In this document: piece after piece, positions 33,607-42,110 of the stretch
How the letters are laid out: each line of letters begins with the position of its first letter
Numbering within the stretch: position 1 is the stretch's first letter
Source of the DNA: Bacteroidota bacterium
GTDB taxonomy: Bacteria > Bacteroidota > Ignavibacteria > Kapaibacteriales > Kapaibacteriaceae
Reading direction: 5' to 3'
NCBI GenBank assembly: GCA_018266735.1
Contig: JAFDZT010000005.1
Location: 92,971 to 156,970, forward strand
Length of the DNA: 64,000 bases
The notes under the pieces: model-generated
Database searches by the model: none
Seen by the model: only the letters and a program-made list of their open reading frames with translations
Told to the model about the DNA's origin: nothing
Position numbers and translations under genes: made by a program

Positions 33607-35010
33607 TTACGTCCCCCGCAAATGCTCGATGACCCGCTCCATCGTCATGCCGCGCGAACCTTTCACGAGCACAACGGTATCGATACCCGCATTCTCCTGC
33701 ACGATCTCTGCGCAACCTTCGTGCGTGTTCACCCAGAACACATGTTCACTGTCGATGGCCTCGACCGCTCGTCGGAACTCATCGCCGATGGCCACCACCA
33801 GGTCCGACACCTCAATGGCCTCGGTCAGCACGGCCATGTGTTCATCAAAGGCCGTGGCGCCAAGCTCTCGCATATCGCCCAAGACGGCGAATCGACGATC
33901 GGCCGGATAGCGCTGCAAGGTGGCAAGGGCAAGATGCATGGATTCCGGATTCGCATTGTAGCAGTCATTGAGCACGATGAGCGAACCGATGCGCTCGACC
34001 GACATGCGAGCGTAACCATGGGCCACGGGTGGTTGGTAGGACGTAAGTCCTGCGCGCACTTCGTCGGCCGTGAGATGCAACGACCATGCGATCGCAATGG
34101 CGCTAACGGCATTACGCGCGCCCGCAATACCATGCGTGTGCATGGGTGCGCGGAACGTGAACTCGCCATGCATCATGTGCATGGTCGGGTGAAGCTCGGC
34201 ATCGTAGGCAACTTGTGGATGGATGTCGGCCGGTGTGTCGAGGGCGAACGTGATCACGCGACGGAGAGCCAGTCGTGATGCGCCCGGTACGGCATAGGCA
34301 TGGAGCCGCTCATCGTCCATGTTCACAAAGGCCAGCCCATCGTGATCGTGCAGATAGTCGAACAGGGCCGTTTCCTCTTTCTCGACGCCATCGAGATCGA
34401 TGAGCTTTTCGAGATGCTCTTTTCCAATGTTGGTGATGAGTCCGTGCGTGGGTTGTACCATGGCGCACAACACCTCGATCTCACCAGGCTCATTCGTTCC
34501 GATCTCGATCACCGCGCACTCATGCTCGGCCGTGAGTTGCAGCAGCGTGAGTGGCGTGCCCACCTGATTGTTGTAGTTGGCCTGTGTCTTGAGCACATGC
34601 ATGGCCTGCGAGAGCAGGTGGGCGGTGAGCTCCTTCGTAGATGTCTTGCCGGCAGCTCCGGCAATGGCCACCACGGGGATATGGAATCTCCTGCGGTGAT
34701 ACCATGCGAAGGAGCCAAGCATTTGGAGCGGACTCGATGTTGGGAGCAGATGCTCGCGGAGCAACGGATCGGACGCATTGAAAAAGGCATTGCTCACCAC
34801 GCACAAGGACGCTCCACCATCGATGGCCTTCTGCACATGGTCGTGACCGTCGAATCGCTCTCCCTGAAGTGCCACGAAGACGTTGCCGGGCACAAGGGTG
34901 CGAGAATCGGTGCTCACACCAACAGTAGACAGATCGGAAGGAAGATGAGATGCCGCATCGCCTGCGATCTCGCGCAGGTCGGATGCTGTGAAGGGAGCGG
35001 AATTGATCAT
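33607..35010 (-). CDS. murF: UDP-N-acetylmuramoyl-tripeptide--D-alanyl-D-alanine ligase
   Basis: MurF adds D-Ala-D-Ala to the UDP-MurNAc-tripeptide in the cytoplasm. The 467-residue protein has an N-terminal domain with STDSRTLVPGNVFVALQG, the ATP loop VAIAGAAGKTSTKE, IEIGTNEPGEI, and a C-terminal ligase domain with NDCYNANPESMHLAL and VLGDMRELG. ATG 35010 is better than the TTG three codons upstream, because TAGATTTG ends six bases before it. That predicts a promoter for murF itself, inside the operon; the TAG of the motif is also the stop codon of rsmH. Confidence 0.95.
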   Translation of the reverse strand: MINSAPFTASDLREIAGDAASHLPSDLSTVGVSTDSRTLVPGNVFVALQGERFDGHDHVQKAIDGGASLCVVSNAFFNASDPLLREHLLPTSSPLQMLGSFAWYHRRRFHIPVVAIAGAAGKTSTKELTAHLLSQAMHVLKTQANYNNQVGTPLTLLQLTAEHECAVIEIGTNEPGEIEVLCAMVQPTHGLITNIGKEHLEKLIDLDGVEKEETALFDYLHDHDGLAFVNMDDERLHAYAVPGASRLALRRVITFALDTPADIHPQVAYDAELHPTMHMMHGEFTFRAPMHTHGIAGARNAVSAIAIAWSLHLTADEVRAGLTSYQPPVAHGYARMSVERIGSLIVLNDCYNANPESMHLALATLQRYPADRRFAVLGDMRELGATAFDEHMAVLTEAIEVSDLVVAIGDEFRRAVEAIDSEHVFWVNTHEGCAEIVQENAGIDTVVLVKGSRGMTMERVIEHLRGT

Positions 35011-35016
35011 GCGTGG

Positions 35017-35024
35017 CAAATCTA
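35017..35024 (-). promoter_or_regulatory. TAnnTTTG promoter element of murF, overlapping the rsmH stop codon
   Basis: TAGATTTG on the minus strand is an exact match six bases before the murF ATG. Its first three bases are the rsmH stop codon. Confidence 0.55.
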
Positions 35025-35918
35025 CAAAAGGCGAGCAGCGGCACGAAGCTTTGCGCTGCGTGAACGAGGATTTGTTTGCACCTCGTGTGGCTGTGGCTCC
35101 ACCGCTTTCTTGGTGAGCAGGGTGAGTTCCGCACTGTGGTCGCGAAACACGTTCTTCACGATGCGGTCCTCCAACGAGTGATAACTCATCACCACGATGC
35201 GGCCATCCGGTGCGAGCAGAGGGATCATGGAGGCAAGGGTGGCCTCGAGGCGCACGAGCTCGTTGTTCACGGCAATGCGCAAGGCCTGGAAGATGCGCGA
35301 CATGGATCGGGGCTGATGCTGCGGTGGCACCACGGTCACCACAACGTTCCGTAGGTCGATCGTGGTGCGGAACGGTGCCAGGTTCCGTCGGTTCACGATG
35401 GCCGCCGCAATGCGTCGTGCCTGCGGGTCCTCGCCATAGTCGTAGAAGATCTTGGCGATCTCCTGCTCGGAGCGTTCGTTCAAAATGTCGGCGGCCGTCG
35501 GTCCACTTGCTGTGAAGCGCATGTCGAGCGGTGCATCAGCACGATAGCTGAACCCGCGCTCGTGATGGTCGAACTGATAGGACGAGACGCCAAGGTCGAG
35601 CAGGATGCCGTCCACACGACCTTCCGTGCGCATCACCTCGGCCATGTGCTCGAAGTTGGAGTGGATCAGGATCGGTTGCTTCGAACGATCGCCGGCCTTC
35701 ACACCAAATCGCTGCTCGCAATGGTGGATGGCCACTTCGTCGGCATCGAAGGAGAACAGTCGACCGCCCTCGCCCAACTGAGCGAGGATCAATCCGGTAT
35801 GTCCGCCACCACCAAGCGTTCCATCGCAATACGTTCCGTTTGCGCGAACATTCAGATAGTGCAAACATTCCTGTGCCATCACAGGAACATGATATTCAGT
35901 GGGGTCGAGTCGATGCAT
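35022..35918 (-). CDS. rsmH: 16S rRNA (cytosine-1402-N4)-methyltransferase
   Basis: RsmH (MraW) methylates C1402 of 16S rRNA with S-adenosylmethionine. The 298-residue protein has YHVPVMAQECLHYL, the SAM loop DGTLGGGGHTGLIL, DGILLDLGVSSYQFD, GFSYRADAPLDMRF and YHSLEDRIVKN, all family hallmarks. As in the classical dcw cluster it precedes peptidoglycan genes, but here it is followed directly by murF; ftsL, ftsI and murE are absent from this place. It is divergent from the cytochrome gene. Confidence 0.96.
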   Translation of the reverse strand: MHRLDPTEYHVPVMAQECLHYLNVRANGTYCDGTLGGGGHTGLILAQLGEGGRLFSFDADEVAIHHCEQRFGVKAGDRSKQPILIHSNFEHMAEVMRTEGRVDGILLDLGVSSYQFDHHERGFSYRADAPLDMRFTASGPTAADILNERSEQEIAKIFYDYGEDPQARRIAAAIVNRRNLAPFRTTIDLRNVVVTVVPPQHQPRSMSRIFQALRIAVNNELVRLEATLASMIPLLAPDGRIVVMSYHSLEDRIVKNVFRDHSAELTLLTKKAVEPQPHEVQTNPRSRSAKLRAAARLL

Positions 35919-35954
35919 GGAAGGCGGAAAATGCGGATTTTCGAACTACGAATG

Positions 35955-36392
35955 ATGAAAGCACTTCTCACATCGATCCTTTTCGTCGTCACGGCCTGTG
36001 CGTTGTGGGCCACCGACGCCGACCGGCGATCACAGCAACAGCGCGGACAACAGGTCTACATCTCGTATTGCCGACGTTGTCATGGGGAGGATGGACGTGG
36101 TATCGATGGATACCGCAACATCCGCGACCGTGGTGTCTTGCGTGGCGACTCCGCTGCGCTCGTCACCACCATCGCCTTCGGTGCAACAGGCATCGATCCC
36201 GCCAAACCAAGTGGCATCCGTGCCACCATGCCTGCCTTTCCGTTTCGAGATCAGGACTTGGCCGACGTGGCCTCGTACGCTGCCGCCATGATGGCCGGAC
36301 GTACCCTCGTGCTCACCGCAGCCGACGTGCGGGCGATCAAGGAAGCCTATCAGAACGAGGCGTTGCGACGGATCCGCACGCCGAAGAAGTGA
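35955..36392 (+). CDS. Small cytochrome c-type protein, probably membrane anchored
   Basis: The 145-residue protein has an N-terminal hydrophobic signal (ALLTSILFVVTACALW) whose TAC may be a lipobox, so it may be a lipoprotein facing the periplasm. The heme-binding CRRCHGEDG follows at about residues 38-46. A Met near MPAFPFRDQDLADVASYAAA is the likely sixth ligand, the class I cytochrome pattern. It could carry electrons in the periplasm. ATG 35955 is chosen among two adjacent ATGs. The end meets the convergent bshB1 gene with no gap. Confidence 0.85.
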   Translation: MKALLTSILFVVTACALWATDADRRSQQQRGQQVYISYCRRCHGEDGRGIDGYRNIRDRGVLRGDSAALVTTIAFGATGIDPAKPSGIRATMPAFPFRDQDLADVASYAAAMMAGRTLVLTAADVRAIKEAYQNEALRRIRTPKK

Positions 36393-37121
36393 TCAGAGGA
36401 ACACACTCAGACTACTCACACCAATGGGCTCGATGCTCATGAAGGCTTCGGCATAGCGGACGCCGATGAGCCTGCCGTAATGCTGCGAGCGGGTGACGAG
36501 CTCTTCCAGAAATTCCGGACGGGAGATGTAGGTGGTTGGTTCGTCCGATGTGTAGAGATGCGGCAAATGGAATTGCGACGTGTAGGCACGGATCGACTCC
36601 ATTCGTGCTTCGTGCGTTTCCGTCACATCCACATACAGGTCGGGCTTCGTCGGAAAGTCGTACTGCTGTTGAAAACAGAACATGCGCGTCGGACGGTGCG
36701 GTTCTTGCTCCACACCGTCTCGCGTCGTGCGAACCTTGGTCAAACCGCTGAGAAAGGCCGCCGCCCTCGCAAGACGATGCACGGCCTCGTGATCGGGGTG
36801 CCGTTCAAATGGTGGTGGGATCAGCATGATCGTTGGCTTGTAAGCACGGATCGCCTCCACCACGCGTAGAATGTTCTCGTTCGTGTGCATGACGGCGCCA
36901 TCCGGCATTCCCAAGTTCTCGCGCTCCGTCACGCCAAGAATGGCGGCAGCGTTCCGCGCTTCCTCGGCACGCAGCTCCGCTGTACCTCGCGACCCCAGCT
37001 CACCGCGCGTGCACTCCACGAATACAACACGTCGGCCTTCATTCGTGAGCTTCTTCACCGTGCCGGCGCACGAGAGTTCCACATCGTCCGGGTGTGCAGA
37101 GATCAGCAGAACATCGGTCAT
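36393..37121 (-). CDS. bshB1: Bacillithiol biosynthesis deacetylase BshB1
   Basis: BshB1 removes the acetyl group from GlcNAc-malate on the way to bacillithiol. The 242-residue protein has the zinc motif SAHPDDVELSCAGT at residues 8-21 and RHPDHEAV later, both typical of LmbE-family deacetylases, plus TRGELGSRGTAELRAEEA, the form found in BshB1. The start overlaps the rpiB stop by four bases. The other bacillithiol genes are not in this window. Confidence 0.92.
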   Translation of the reverse strand: MTDVLLISAHPDDVELSCAGTVKKLTNEGRRVVFVECTRGELGSRGTAELRAEEARNAAAILGVTERENLGMPDGAVMHTNENILRVVEAIRAYKPTIMLIPPPFERHPDHEAVHRLARAAAFLSGLTKVRTTRDGVEQEPHRPTRMFCFQQQYDFPTKPDLYVDVTETHEARMESIRAYTSQFHLPHLYTSDEPTTYISRPEFLEELVTRSQHYGRLIGVRYAEAFMSIEPIGVSSLSVFL

Positions 37122-37561
37122 TCCATATCTCCAAGCGAGTGGATCTTGGCAACGCGATCGGTGTGACGTCCGCCTTCGAACTCTGTGGTGAGAAATGCAT
37201 GCACCATGTCTTTGGCAAGGTGCAAGGAGGAAAGGCGCTCACCAATGGCGATCATGTTGCAGTCGTTGTGCTGACGTGCCAGTGTGGCCATTTCGACGCT
37301 GGTGCAGTTCGCACAACGAATGCCGCGCACTTTGTTGGCGGCGATCGAAATGCCGATACCACTTCCACAGACAACAACGCCGAACTGTGCCGTGCCATCG
37401 GACACAAGGCGAGCGGCGGCCACGCCCATATCGGGATAGTCCACCCGATCGAGCGAATGCGTGCCAACATCACGAACGTCGTGTCCCTCCTCGATGAGCA
37501 TGGCCTTCAGGGCCTCTTTATGGGCAAAGCCCGCGTGATCGGCTCCCATACTGATGATCAT
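37118..37561 (-). CDS. rpiB: Ribose 5-phosphate isomerase B
   Basis: RpiB interconverts ribose 5-phosphate and ribulose 5-phosphate. The 147-residue protein matches the family well: [48 protein letters not shown] with the catalytic Cys, and [16 protein letters not shown]. It overlaps dut at its 5' end and bshB1 at its 3' end, both by ATGA, so translation is coupled through the three genes. Confidence 0.96.
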   Translation of the reverse strand: MIISMGADHAGFAHKEALKAMLIEEGHDVRDVGTHSLDRVDYPDMGVAAARLVSDGTAQFGVVVCGSGIGISIAANKVRGIRCANCTSVEMATLARQHNDCNMIAIGERLSSLHLAKDMVHAFLTTEFEGGRHTDRVAKIHSLGDME

Positions 37562-38004
37562 GGATGTACTCCGGTACTGCCAAAGCCACCATCACCGCGT
37601 GCCGTTGCTGCGAGTTCGTCCACCACGGCCCATTCGGCGTGCTCATGCTTGGCGATCACAAGTTGTGCGATGCGCGATCCGCGTTCGATCACGAATGGCT
37701 TCTTCGAAAAATTCGCAAGGATCACCTGGATCTCTCCACGATAATCACTGTCGATAGTGCCGGGTGCATTCAATGCGAACACACCATTCTTGGCAGCCAG
37801 TCCGCTGCGAGAGCGGACCTGACATTCATATCCCATCGGCACGGCCAATGCGATACCGGTGGGGATCATGACGATGGCTCCCGGTTCGAGGGTAACGGAG
37901 CCGGTAACGGCGGCGTGAACATCCATGCCCGCAGATCCACTTGTGGCATAGGCCGGGAGCGGAAGATCGAGGGCGTGGGGGAGTCGTTGAAGGTGTATGC
38001 GCAT
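37558..38004 (-). CDS. dut: dUTP diphosphatase
   Basis: Dut hydrolyses dUTP, keeping uracil out of DNA and supplying dUMP. The 148-residue protein has the five trimeric dUTPase motifs, including [43 protein letters not shown] and the C-terminal GDGGFGSTG. It is full length. TAGTTTCG, one base away from TAnnTTTG, lies three bases before the ATG. It heads the dut-rpiB-bshB1 overlap group. Confidence 0.96.
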   Translation of the reverse strand: MRIHLQRLPHALDLPLPAYATSGSAGMDVHAAVTGSVTLEPGAIVMIPTGIALAVPMGYECQVRSRSGLAAKNGVFALNAPGTIDSDYRGEIQVILANFSKKPFVIERGSRIAQLVIAKHEHAEWAVVDELAATARGDGGFGSTGVHP

Positions 38005-38029
38005 GTGCGAAACTACGAAGGACGTAGAG

Positions 38030-38656
38030 TCACTTCCTTCCGAAATCCGCCGGGTTCTCGCCCCACAGCTTTGTTTCCCATTTGATCACGGGATTCGCGA
38101 AGGTGTTGTTCTGTAACCACTGCTCGGCACGCTCCAGAAGGTCGAAGACATCGGCGTTGTTGGGAGTGCGAGCTACGGTGGTCTTCGCATGTTTCTTCTT
38201 TACCCACGAAAGGGCAGTGCGACTGTCGCTGTAGATGGGTAAGGGATTGCCTTGACGTTTGAGCATGGCAAGCGCATGCACCACGGCCAGGAACTCGCCG
38301 ATGTTGTTCGTGGAGTCCTGATACGGTCCCATGCGAAAGAGCTCGGTCTGTGTCTCGGTGTCCACACCGCGATACTCCATCACACCTGTGGTCATATCAC
38401 ATGCGGCGTCGACGCTTACGCTAGGCAGATGTGGACCGCCGGTGCGAGGGCGGGTCTTCTTGGCAGCCGTTGCGGACCGAACAATAGCAGGAGCACCAGA
38501 GGCATAGGCATGCTCGGCCTCGGCACGCGACTCGAACGATCGGTACCGCGCACCGGCAACACCGTGCACTTGCGCCTTGCACGCCTCCCACGAATCATAG
38601 ATGCCCGCCTGCTGTCCGGTCCACACCACATACCACTTCTTCTTTGCTGTTGCCAT
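38030..38656 (-). CDS. Ribonuclease H with N-terminal viroplasmin domain
   Basis: The 208-residue protein joins a viroplasmin/RNase H1-type N-terminal hybrid-binding domain ([20 protein letters not shown], residues 7-50) through an Ala/Lys linker to an RNase H domain. The catalytic acids are Asp83 (in SVDAACD), Glu121 (in [16 protein letters not shown]), Asp144 (in [11 protein letters not shown]) and Asp204 (in NPADFGRK). So it should remove RNA from RNA-DNA hybrids. The first-strand motif VDAACD differs from the usual VDGS but keeps the Asp. TAGCTTTG four bases before the ATG suggests a leaderless mRNA. It is divergent from yifB. Confidence 0.92.
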   Translation of the reverse strand: MATAKKKWYVVWTGQQAGIYDSWEACKAQVHGVAGARYRSFESRAEAEHAYASGAPAIVRSATAAKKTRPRTGGPHLPSVSVDAACDMTTGVMEYRGVDTETQTELFRMGPYQDSTNNIGEFLAVVHALAMLKRQGNPLPIYSDSRTALSWVKKKHAKTTVARTPNNADVFDLLERAEQWLQNNTFANPVIKWETKLWGENPADFGRK

Positions 38657-38660
38657 GCTG

Positions 38661-38668
38661 CAAAGCTA
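38661..38668 (-). promoter_or_regulatory. TAnnTTTG promoter element of the RNase H gene
   Basis: TAGCTTTG on the minus strand, four bases before the ATG at 38656, is an exact match. Confidence 0.6.
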
Positions 38669-38735
38669 CGCTTCGTTGTCACGTTCCACACTGCTCGCGT
38701 CCACTAGTGCTATCACAACGGCACACGGAGCAACC

Positions 38736-40271
38736 ATGTATTCGCGCGTTCTTTCTGCATCGGTGTTCGGGATCAATGCATTCCCGGTCGACATCGAAAC
38801 ACACCTCGAGGCCGGCATCCCGGGCTTTCAGATCGTTGGCCTACCCGACTCTTCCGTCCGCGAATCACGCGAACGCGTGATCGCCGCGATGAAGAACTCC
38901 GGGTTCGGCTTCCCTCCGAGGAAGATCACGATCAATCTTGCACCAGCGGATATCCGCAAAGAAGGTAGTGGGTTCGATCTTCCCATCGCCATTGGCATCC
39001 TTCTGGCTCGTGGCGACCTCGAGGCGATCGGAGCGGAGACCACGGTCCTGCTTGGAGAACTTGCGCTCGATGGTACACTGCGTCCCGTTCACGGGGCGTT
39101 GAACATCGCACTCTCACTCCATGCACGCGGCGTGCAACGCATCGTGCTTCCGTTCGCGAATGCCGACGAAGCGGCGCTGGTGGAAGGACTTGGCGTCTAT
39201 CCCGTGACGTCGCTGCAGGAGACCGTCGACTTTCTTGCAGGGCGGACGATGGTAACAGCACGAAGCATCGATGCGAACGAACGCTTTCGTGCAACGGTGG
39301 ACCACTATGCCGTGGACATGCGAGATGTGAAAGGGCAGCAAGGTGTGAAGAGGGCAATGGAGGTGGCGGCAGCGGGCGGACATAACATCCTGATGATCGG
39401 TCCTCCGGGCTCTGGAAAAACGATGATCGCAAAACGTCTTGCCACCATTCTTCCTCCCATGACCCTTGCAGAGGCGCTCGAGACCACGAAGATCCATTCG
39501 GTGGCGGGGCTGCTGCCGCCCGGACAGGCCATCGTGGCCACGCGACCGTTCCGTGCACCACATCATACGATCTCGGATGCGGCCCTCGTGGGCGGAGGTG
39601 TGGGTGTGGTGCGTGCGGGAGAGATCTCGCTGTCGCATCACGGCGTGCTGTTCTTAGACGAACTACCGGAGTTCGCGCGCAACGTGCTCGAAGTGCTGCG
39701 ACAGCCGCTCGAAGACAAACGCATTCGGATCTCGCGCACGAAGATGACGGTGGACTATCCGGCGAACTTCATGCTGGTGTGTTCGATGAATCCGTGTCCG
39801 TGCGGACATTATGGCGACCCGTTTCACGAGTGTCAATGTCAGCCCATTGCCGTCCAACGATACCTTTCGAAGGTGAGTGGACCGCTCATGGACAGGATCG
39901 ACATTCATATCGACGTGCCGGCTGTGCGAGTACAGGAGCTGAGCGTTGGGCAGGTGGGGGAGTCGTCGCGCGAGGTGCGTACTCGCGTGATGCGTGCACG
40001 CGACGTGCAGATCGAACGGTTTGCTGCGCACCCGGCCATCTTCAAGAACGCCGATATGTCCACGAAGGACATTGCCATGTTCTGTCAATGCTCAGAGGAG
40101 GCAAGTGAGATCCTGCGGACGGCAATGTCGCGACTGGCACTCTCGGCACGCGCCTATGATCGGATCCTGAAAGTCTCGCGTACGATCGCCGACCTCGATG
40201 GGTCGACCGGGATCGAAAGCCGGCATGTGAGCGAGGCGGTTCACTATCGAAGTCTGGACCGACAGCAGTGA
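38736..40271 (+). CDS. YifB/ComM-family Mg-chelatase-like AAA+ ATPase
   Basis: YifB/ComM proteins are hexameric helicases; ComM promotes branch migration during natural transformation. The 511-residue protein has the Lon-like N-terminal domain (GLPDSSVRESRERVIAAM, GSGFDLPIAIGIL), then the AAA+ core with Walker A GPPGSGKTM, RPFRAPHHTISDAALVGGG, FLDELPEF and CSMNPCPCGHYGD, and a C-terminal Mg-chelatase-like domain. ATG 38736 is set by the conserved N-terminus and a GGAG seven bases ahead. A strong terminator follows at 40349. The window shows no competence genes. Confidence 0.95.
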   Translation: MYSRVLSASVFGINAFPVDIETHLEAGIPGFQIVGLPDSSVRESRERVIAAMKNSGFGFPPRKITINLAPADIRKEGSGFDLPIAIGILLARGDLEAIGAETTVLLGELALDGTLRPVHGALNIALSLHARGVQRIVLPFANADEAALVEGLGVYPVTSLQETVDFLAGRTMVTARSIDANERFRATVDHYAVDMRDVKGQQGVKRAMEVAAAGGHNILMIGPPGSGKTMIAKRLATILPPMTLAEALETTKIHSVAGLLPPGQAIVATRPFRAPHHTISDAALVGGGVGVVRAGEISLSHHGVLFLDELPEFARNVLEVLRQPLEDKRIRISRTKMTVDYPANFMLVCSMNPCPCGHYGDPFHECQCQPIAVQRYLSKVSGPLMDRIDIHIDVPAVRVQELSVGQVGESSREVRTRVMRARDVQIERFAAHPAIFKNADMSTKDIAMFCQCSEEASEILRTAMSRLALSARAYDRILKVSRTIADLDGSTGIESRHVSEAVHYRSLDRQQ

Positions 40272-40348
40272 AACCTTCCAACTACGTCGGCGTACTAACC
40301 CCGCATATCCCTTCAGAAGAACATGTCCCCTGTTCTTCAACGTCCCAA

Positions 40349-40388
40349 ACAAGCCTCTCGTCGTACAACGAGGGGCTTGTTGTTTTTT
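40349..40388 (+). terminator. Intrinsic terminator of the yifB-family gene
   Basis: ACAAGCCTCTCGT at 40349-40361 pairs with ACGAGGGGCTTGT at 40368-40380 (13 pairs, one G-T) around a 6-base loop. A T-rich run, TGTTTTTT, follows at 40381-40388. Confidence 0.9.
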
Positions 40389-40403
40389 GTGGTGTTCTGA
40401 GTT

Positions 40404-41330
40404 CTAGAGCGGCTTTCGGGCAGAGGTGTGCTCGGCCATCAACTTATGACGCACGGTCACGAGGCCGCTATTGATCCCGGCGAACTTGAGACCAAGGTCC
40501 GACTCGGCCTTCAGGGTGACAAGGCCACCACGCAGTGGACGCTTTGCCGGCTGTTTCAGGGATTCCGTGCTGATCGGCTCGATCTTCGGGTTCGAGATCT
40601 TGAACGTTTCAGCGATCCGAAGGGCGAAGTCGTACCGATTCAGATAGTCCGCTCCCCCAACGTGATAGATCCCGGTCCGGTCCTTCGTGATGATCCGAAG
40701 GGTCGCCAGAGCAAGGTCGTCCACCAGTGTCGGATTCGAGAACTGATCGTTCACCACCTTTACGGTCTGTCCCTCGTCGAGGGACTTGAGCAACCACTTC
40801 ACAAAGTCGGTAGAGTCGGGCTCCGGACCGTAGACCACATTCGTTCGGATGATCGCGGCGGGAATACCGGAACCAAGACAGACGTTCTCGCCGGCCAATT
40901 TGCTCTTGCCGTAGTAATTGATCGGACGCGGCACGTCGGTCTCTGCATACGGACCTTTCGTACCATCGAACACATAGTCGGTAGAGTAGTGGATGAGCCG
41001 AGCATCGATCACGCGGCACACACGTGCCAGGTGCTCGACGAGGGTTACGTTCACGGCCCAAGCCTGACCGCGGTCGGTCTCACATGCGTCCACATTCGTC
41101 ATGGCCGCGGTGTTGATGACCACGTCCGGCAAGATGGCGAGCAGTGGTTCCTTGAGAGCTGTTCTGTCGAGAATGTCGATGGAGTGTACATGGATGCGTG
41201 GCTCGGTGTTCACGTGCGTGCGCGAGGTGAACAAGTGCAACTCCGCATCGGTCTCTTCGAGGAGAAGGGCGGCAAGGGCTTTCGCCGTCTTGCTCCCGGC
41301 GCCAATGATGGCGATGGTCTTTGGTGTCAT
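40404..41330 (-). CDS. RmlD-like sugar-nucleotide reductase (extended SDR)
   Basis: The 308-residue protein resembles dTDP-4-dehydrorhamnose reductases: an N-terminal Rossmann motif IAIIGAGSKTAKALAALL, PDVVINTAAMTNVDACE, HYSTDYVFDG, YYGKSKLAGE with the catalytic Tyr and Lys, and IIRTNVVYGP. It probably reduces a nucleotide-linked keto sugar in the cytoplasm; that it is really RmlD is not proved, since rmlABC are not nearby. Its ATG overlaps the stop of the upstream barrel gene (ATGA). Confidence 0.88.
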   Translation of the reverse strand: MTPKTIAIIGAGSKTAKALAALLLEETDAELHLFTSRTHVNTEPRIHVHSIDILDRTALKEPLLAILPDVVINTAAMTNVDACETDRGQAWAVNVTLVEHLARVCRVIDARLIHYSTDYVFDGTKGPYAETDVPRPINYYGKSKLAGENVCLGSGIPAAIIRTNVVYGPEPDSTDFVKWLLKSLDEGQTVKVVNDQFSNPTLVDDLALATLRIITKDRTGIYHVGGADYLNRYDFALRIAETFKISNPKIEPISTESLKQPAKRPLRGGLVTLKAESDLGLKFAGINSGLVTVRHKLMAEHTSARKPL

Positions 41331-42025
41331 GGTACAAGTCTAATGCGAAAACGGAGAATGTTCGACTCATTGTCGAACCCGGAAAGGTATGTCGTGCGCG
41401 ACGCTTGATAGCAATAGAGCACTTCGACACGCCACAACCGATCGAGGCGATACCCAAGTCCCACCCTGAACAAGATCCTGTCGTTATATCGTTCCGGTGG
41501 CGCACCATCAAGATTGAAGAACGGTTCCACGTCTGCCATGGCATAGGTACTCCCCGGAACCAATCCCTCCGGTCCCAACGGAACAAGCGTACCCACACGC
41601 AAGCGTGCACGTTGTTTGATGATGGACGAATCGGCTTCGGTATAGTCCATTGCACGCACCTCATACCGTCCGAATGCATACCACCTCCAACCCGCCTCGC
41701 CAATGTACAGGGTGTATCGTGCGCCAAGCACAGGACGAACTTCGAACACATCGGAGATCTCACGCTGCTTTGTGTAGGAGAGCACGACGGCCGTGTGAAG
41801 ATCGATGTTCGGTGTGACGGCATACTCAAAGTTCGAGTTCACATCCACCGACCACCACTCCTTGTCCGACGTAAGAGCGCTGATCGTTGGATCGATGCTG
41901 AGCACGGCTTGCGTGTTGAATCGAATACCGTACATCTGTTCGATCCACACCTGTGTTGTGGTCTGCGACCGCACATTCACCGTAGTGATCGTGAGCGCAA
42001 GGACGAAGAGTTTGAAAAGTCGCAT
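41327..42025 (-). CDS. Outer-membrane barrel protein (DUF2490-like)
   Basis: The 232-residue protein has signal peptide MRLFKLFVLALTITTVNVRS and then beta strands typical of a small barrel: WWSVDVNSNFEYAV, YTLYIGEAGWRWYAFGRYEV, RVGLGYRLDRLWRVEVLYCY. The order and the many Trp and Tyr residues recall DUF2490, a family of outer-membrane proteins of unknown function. ATG 42025 gives the signal peptide. It is coupled to the RmlD-like gene by overlap and divergent from the YHYH gene. Confidence 0.75.
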   Translation of the reverse strand: MRLFKLFVLALTITTVNVRSQTTTQVWIEQMYGIRFNTQAVLSIDPTISALTSDKEWWSVDVNSNFEYAVTPNIDLHTAVVLSYTKQREISDVFEVRPVLGARYTLYIGEAGWRWYAFGRYEVRAMDYTEADSSIIKQRARLRVGTLVPLGPEGLVPGSTYAMADVEPFFNLDGAPPERYNDRILFRVGLGYRLDRLWRVEVLYCYQASRTTYLSGFDNESNILRFRIRLVP

Positions 42026-42110
42026 GGTTGCGAGTATAACCAACACCTCGAAGAATGTAACCAACCATCGCCACAAGATTTATACATGCTCACACTTAGG
42101 GGACATTGCA

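Noticed and set aside
33394..35181. Two long plus-strand frames (294 and 293 codons) over murF and rsmH
   Set aside because: They are mirror frames of strongly conserved genes, full of His, Arg and Cys, without any family motif.
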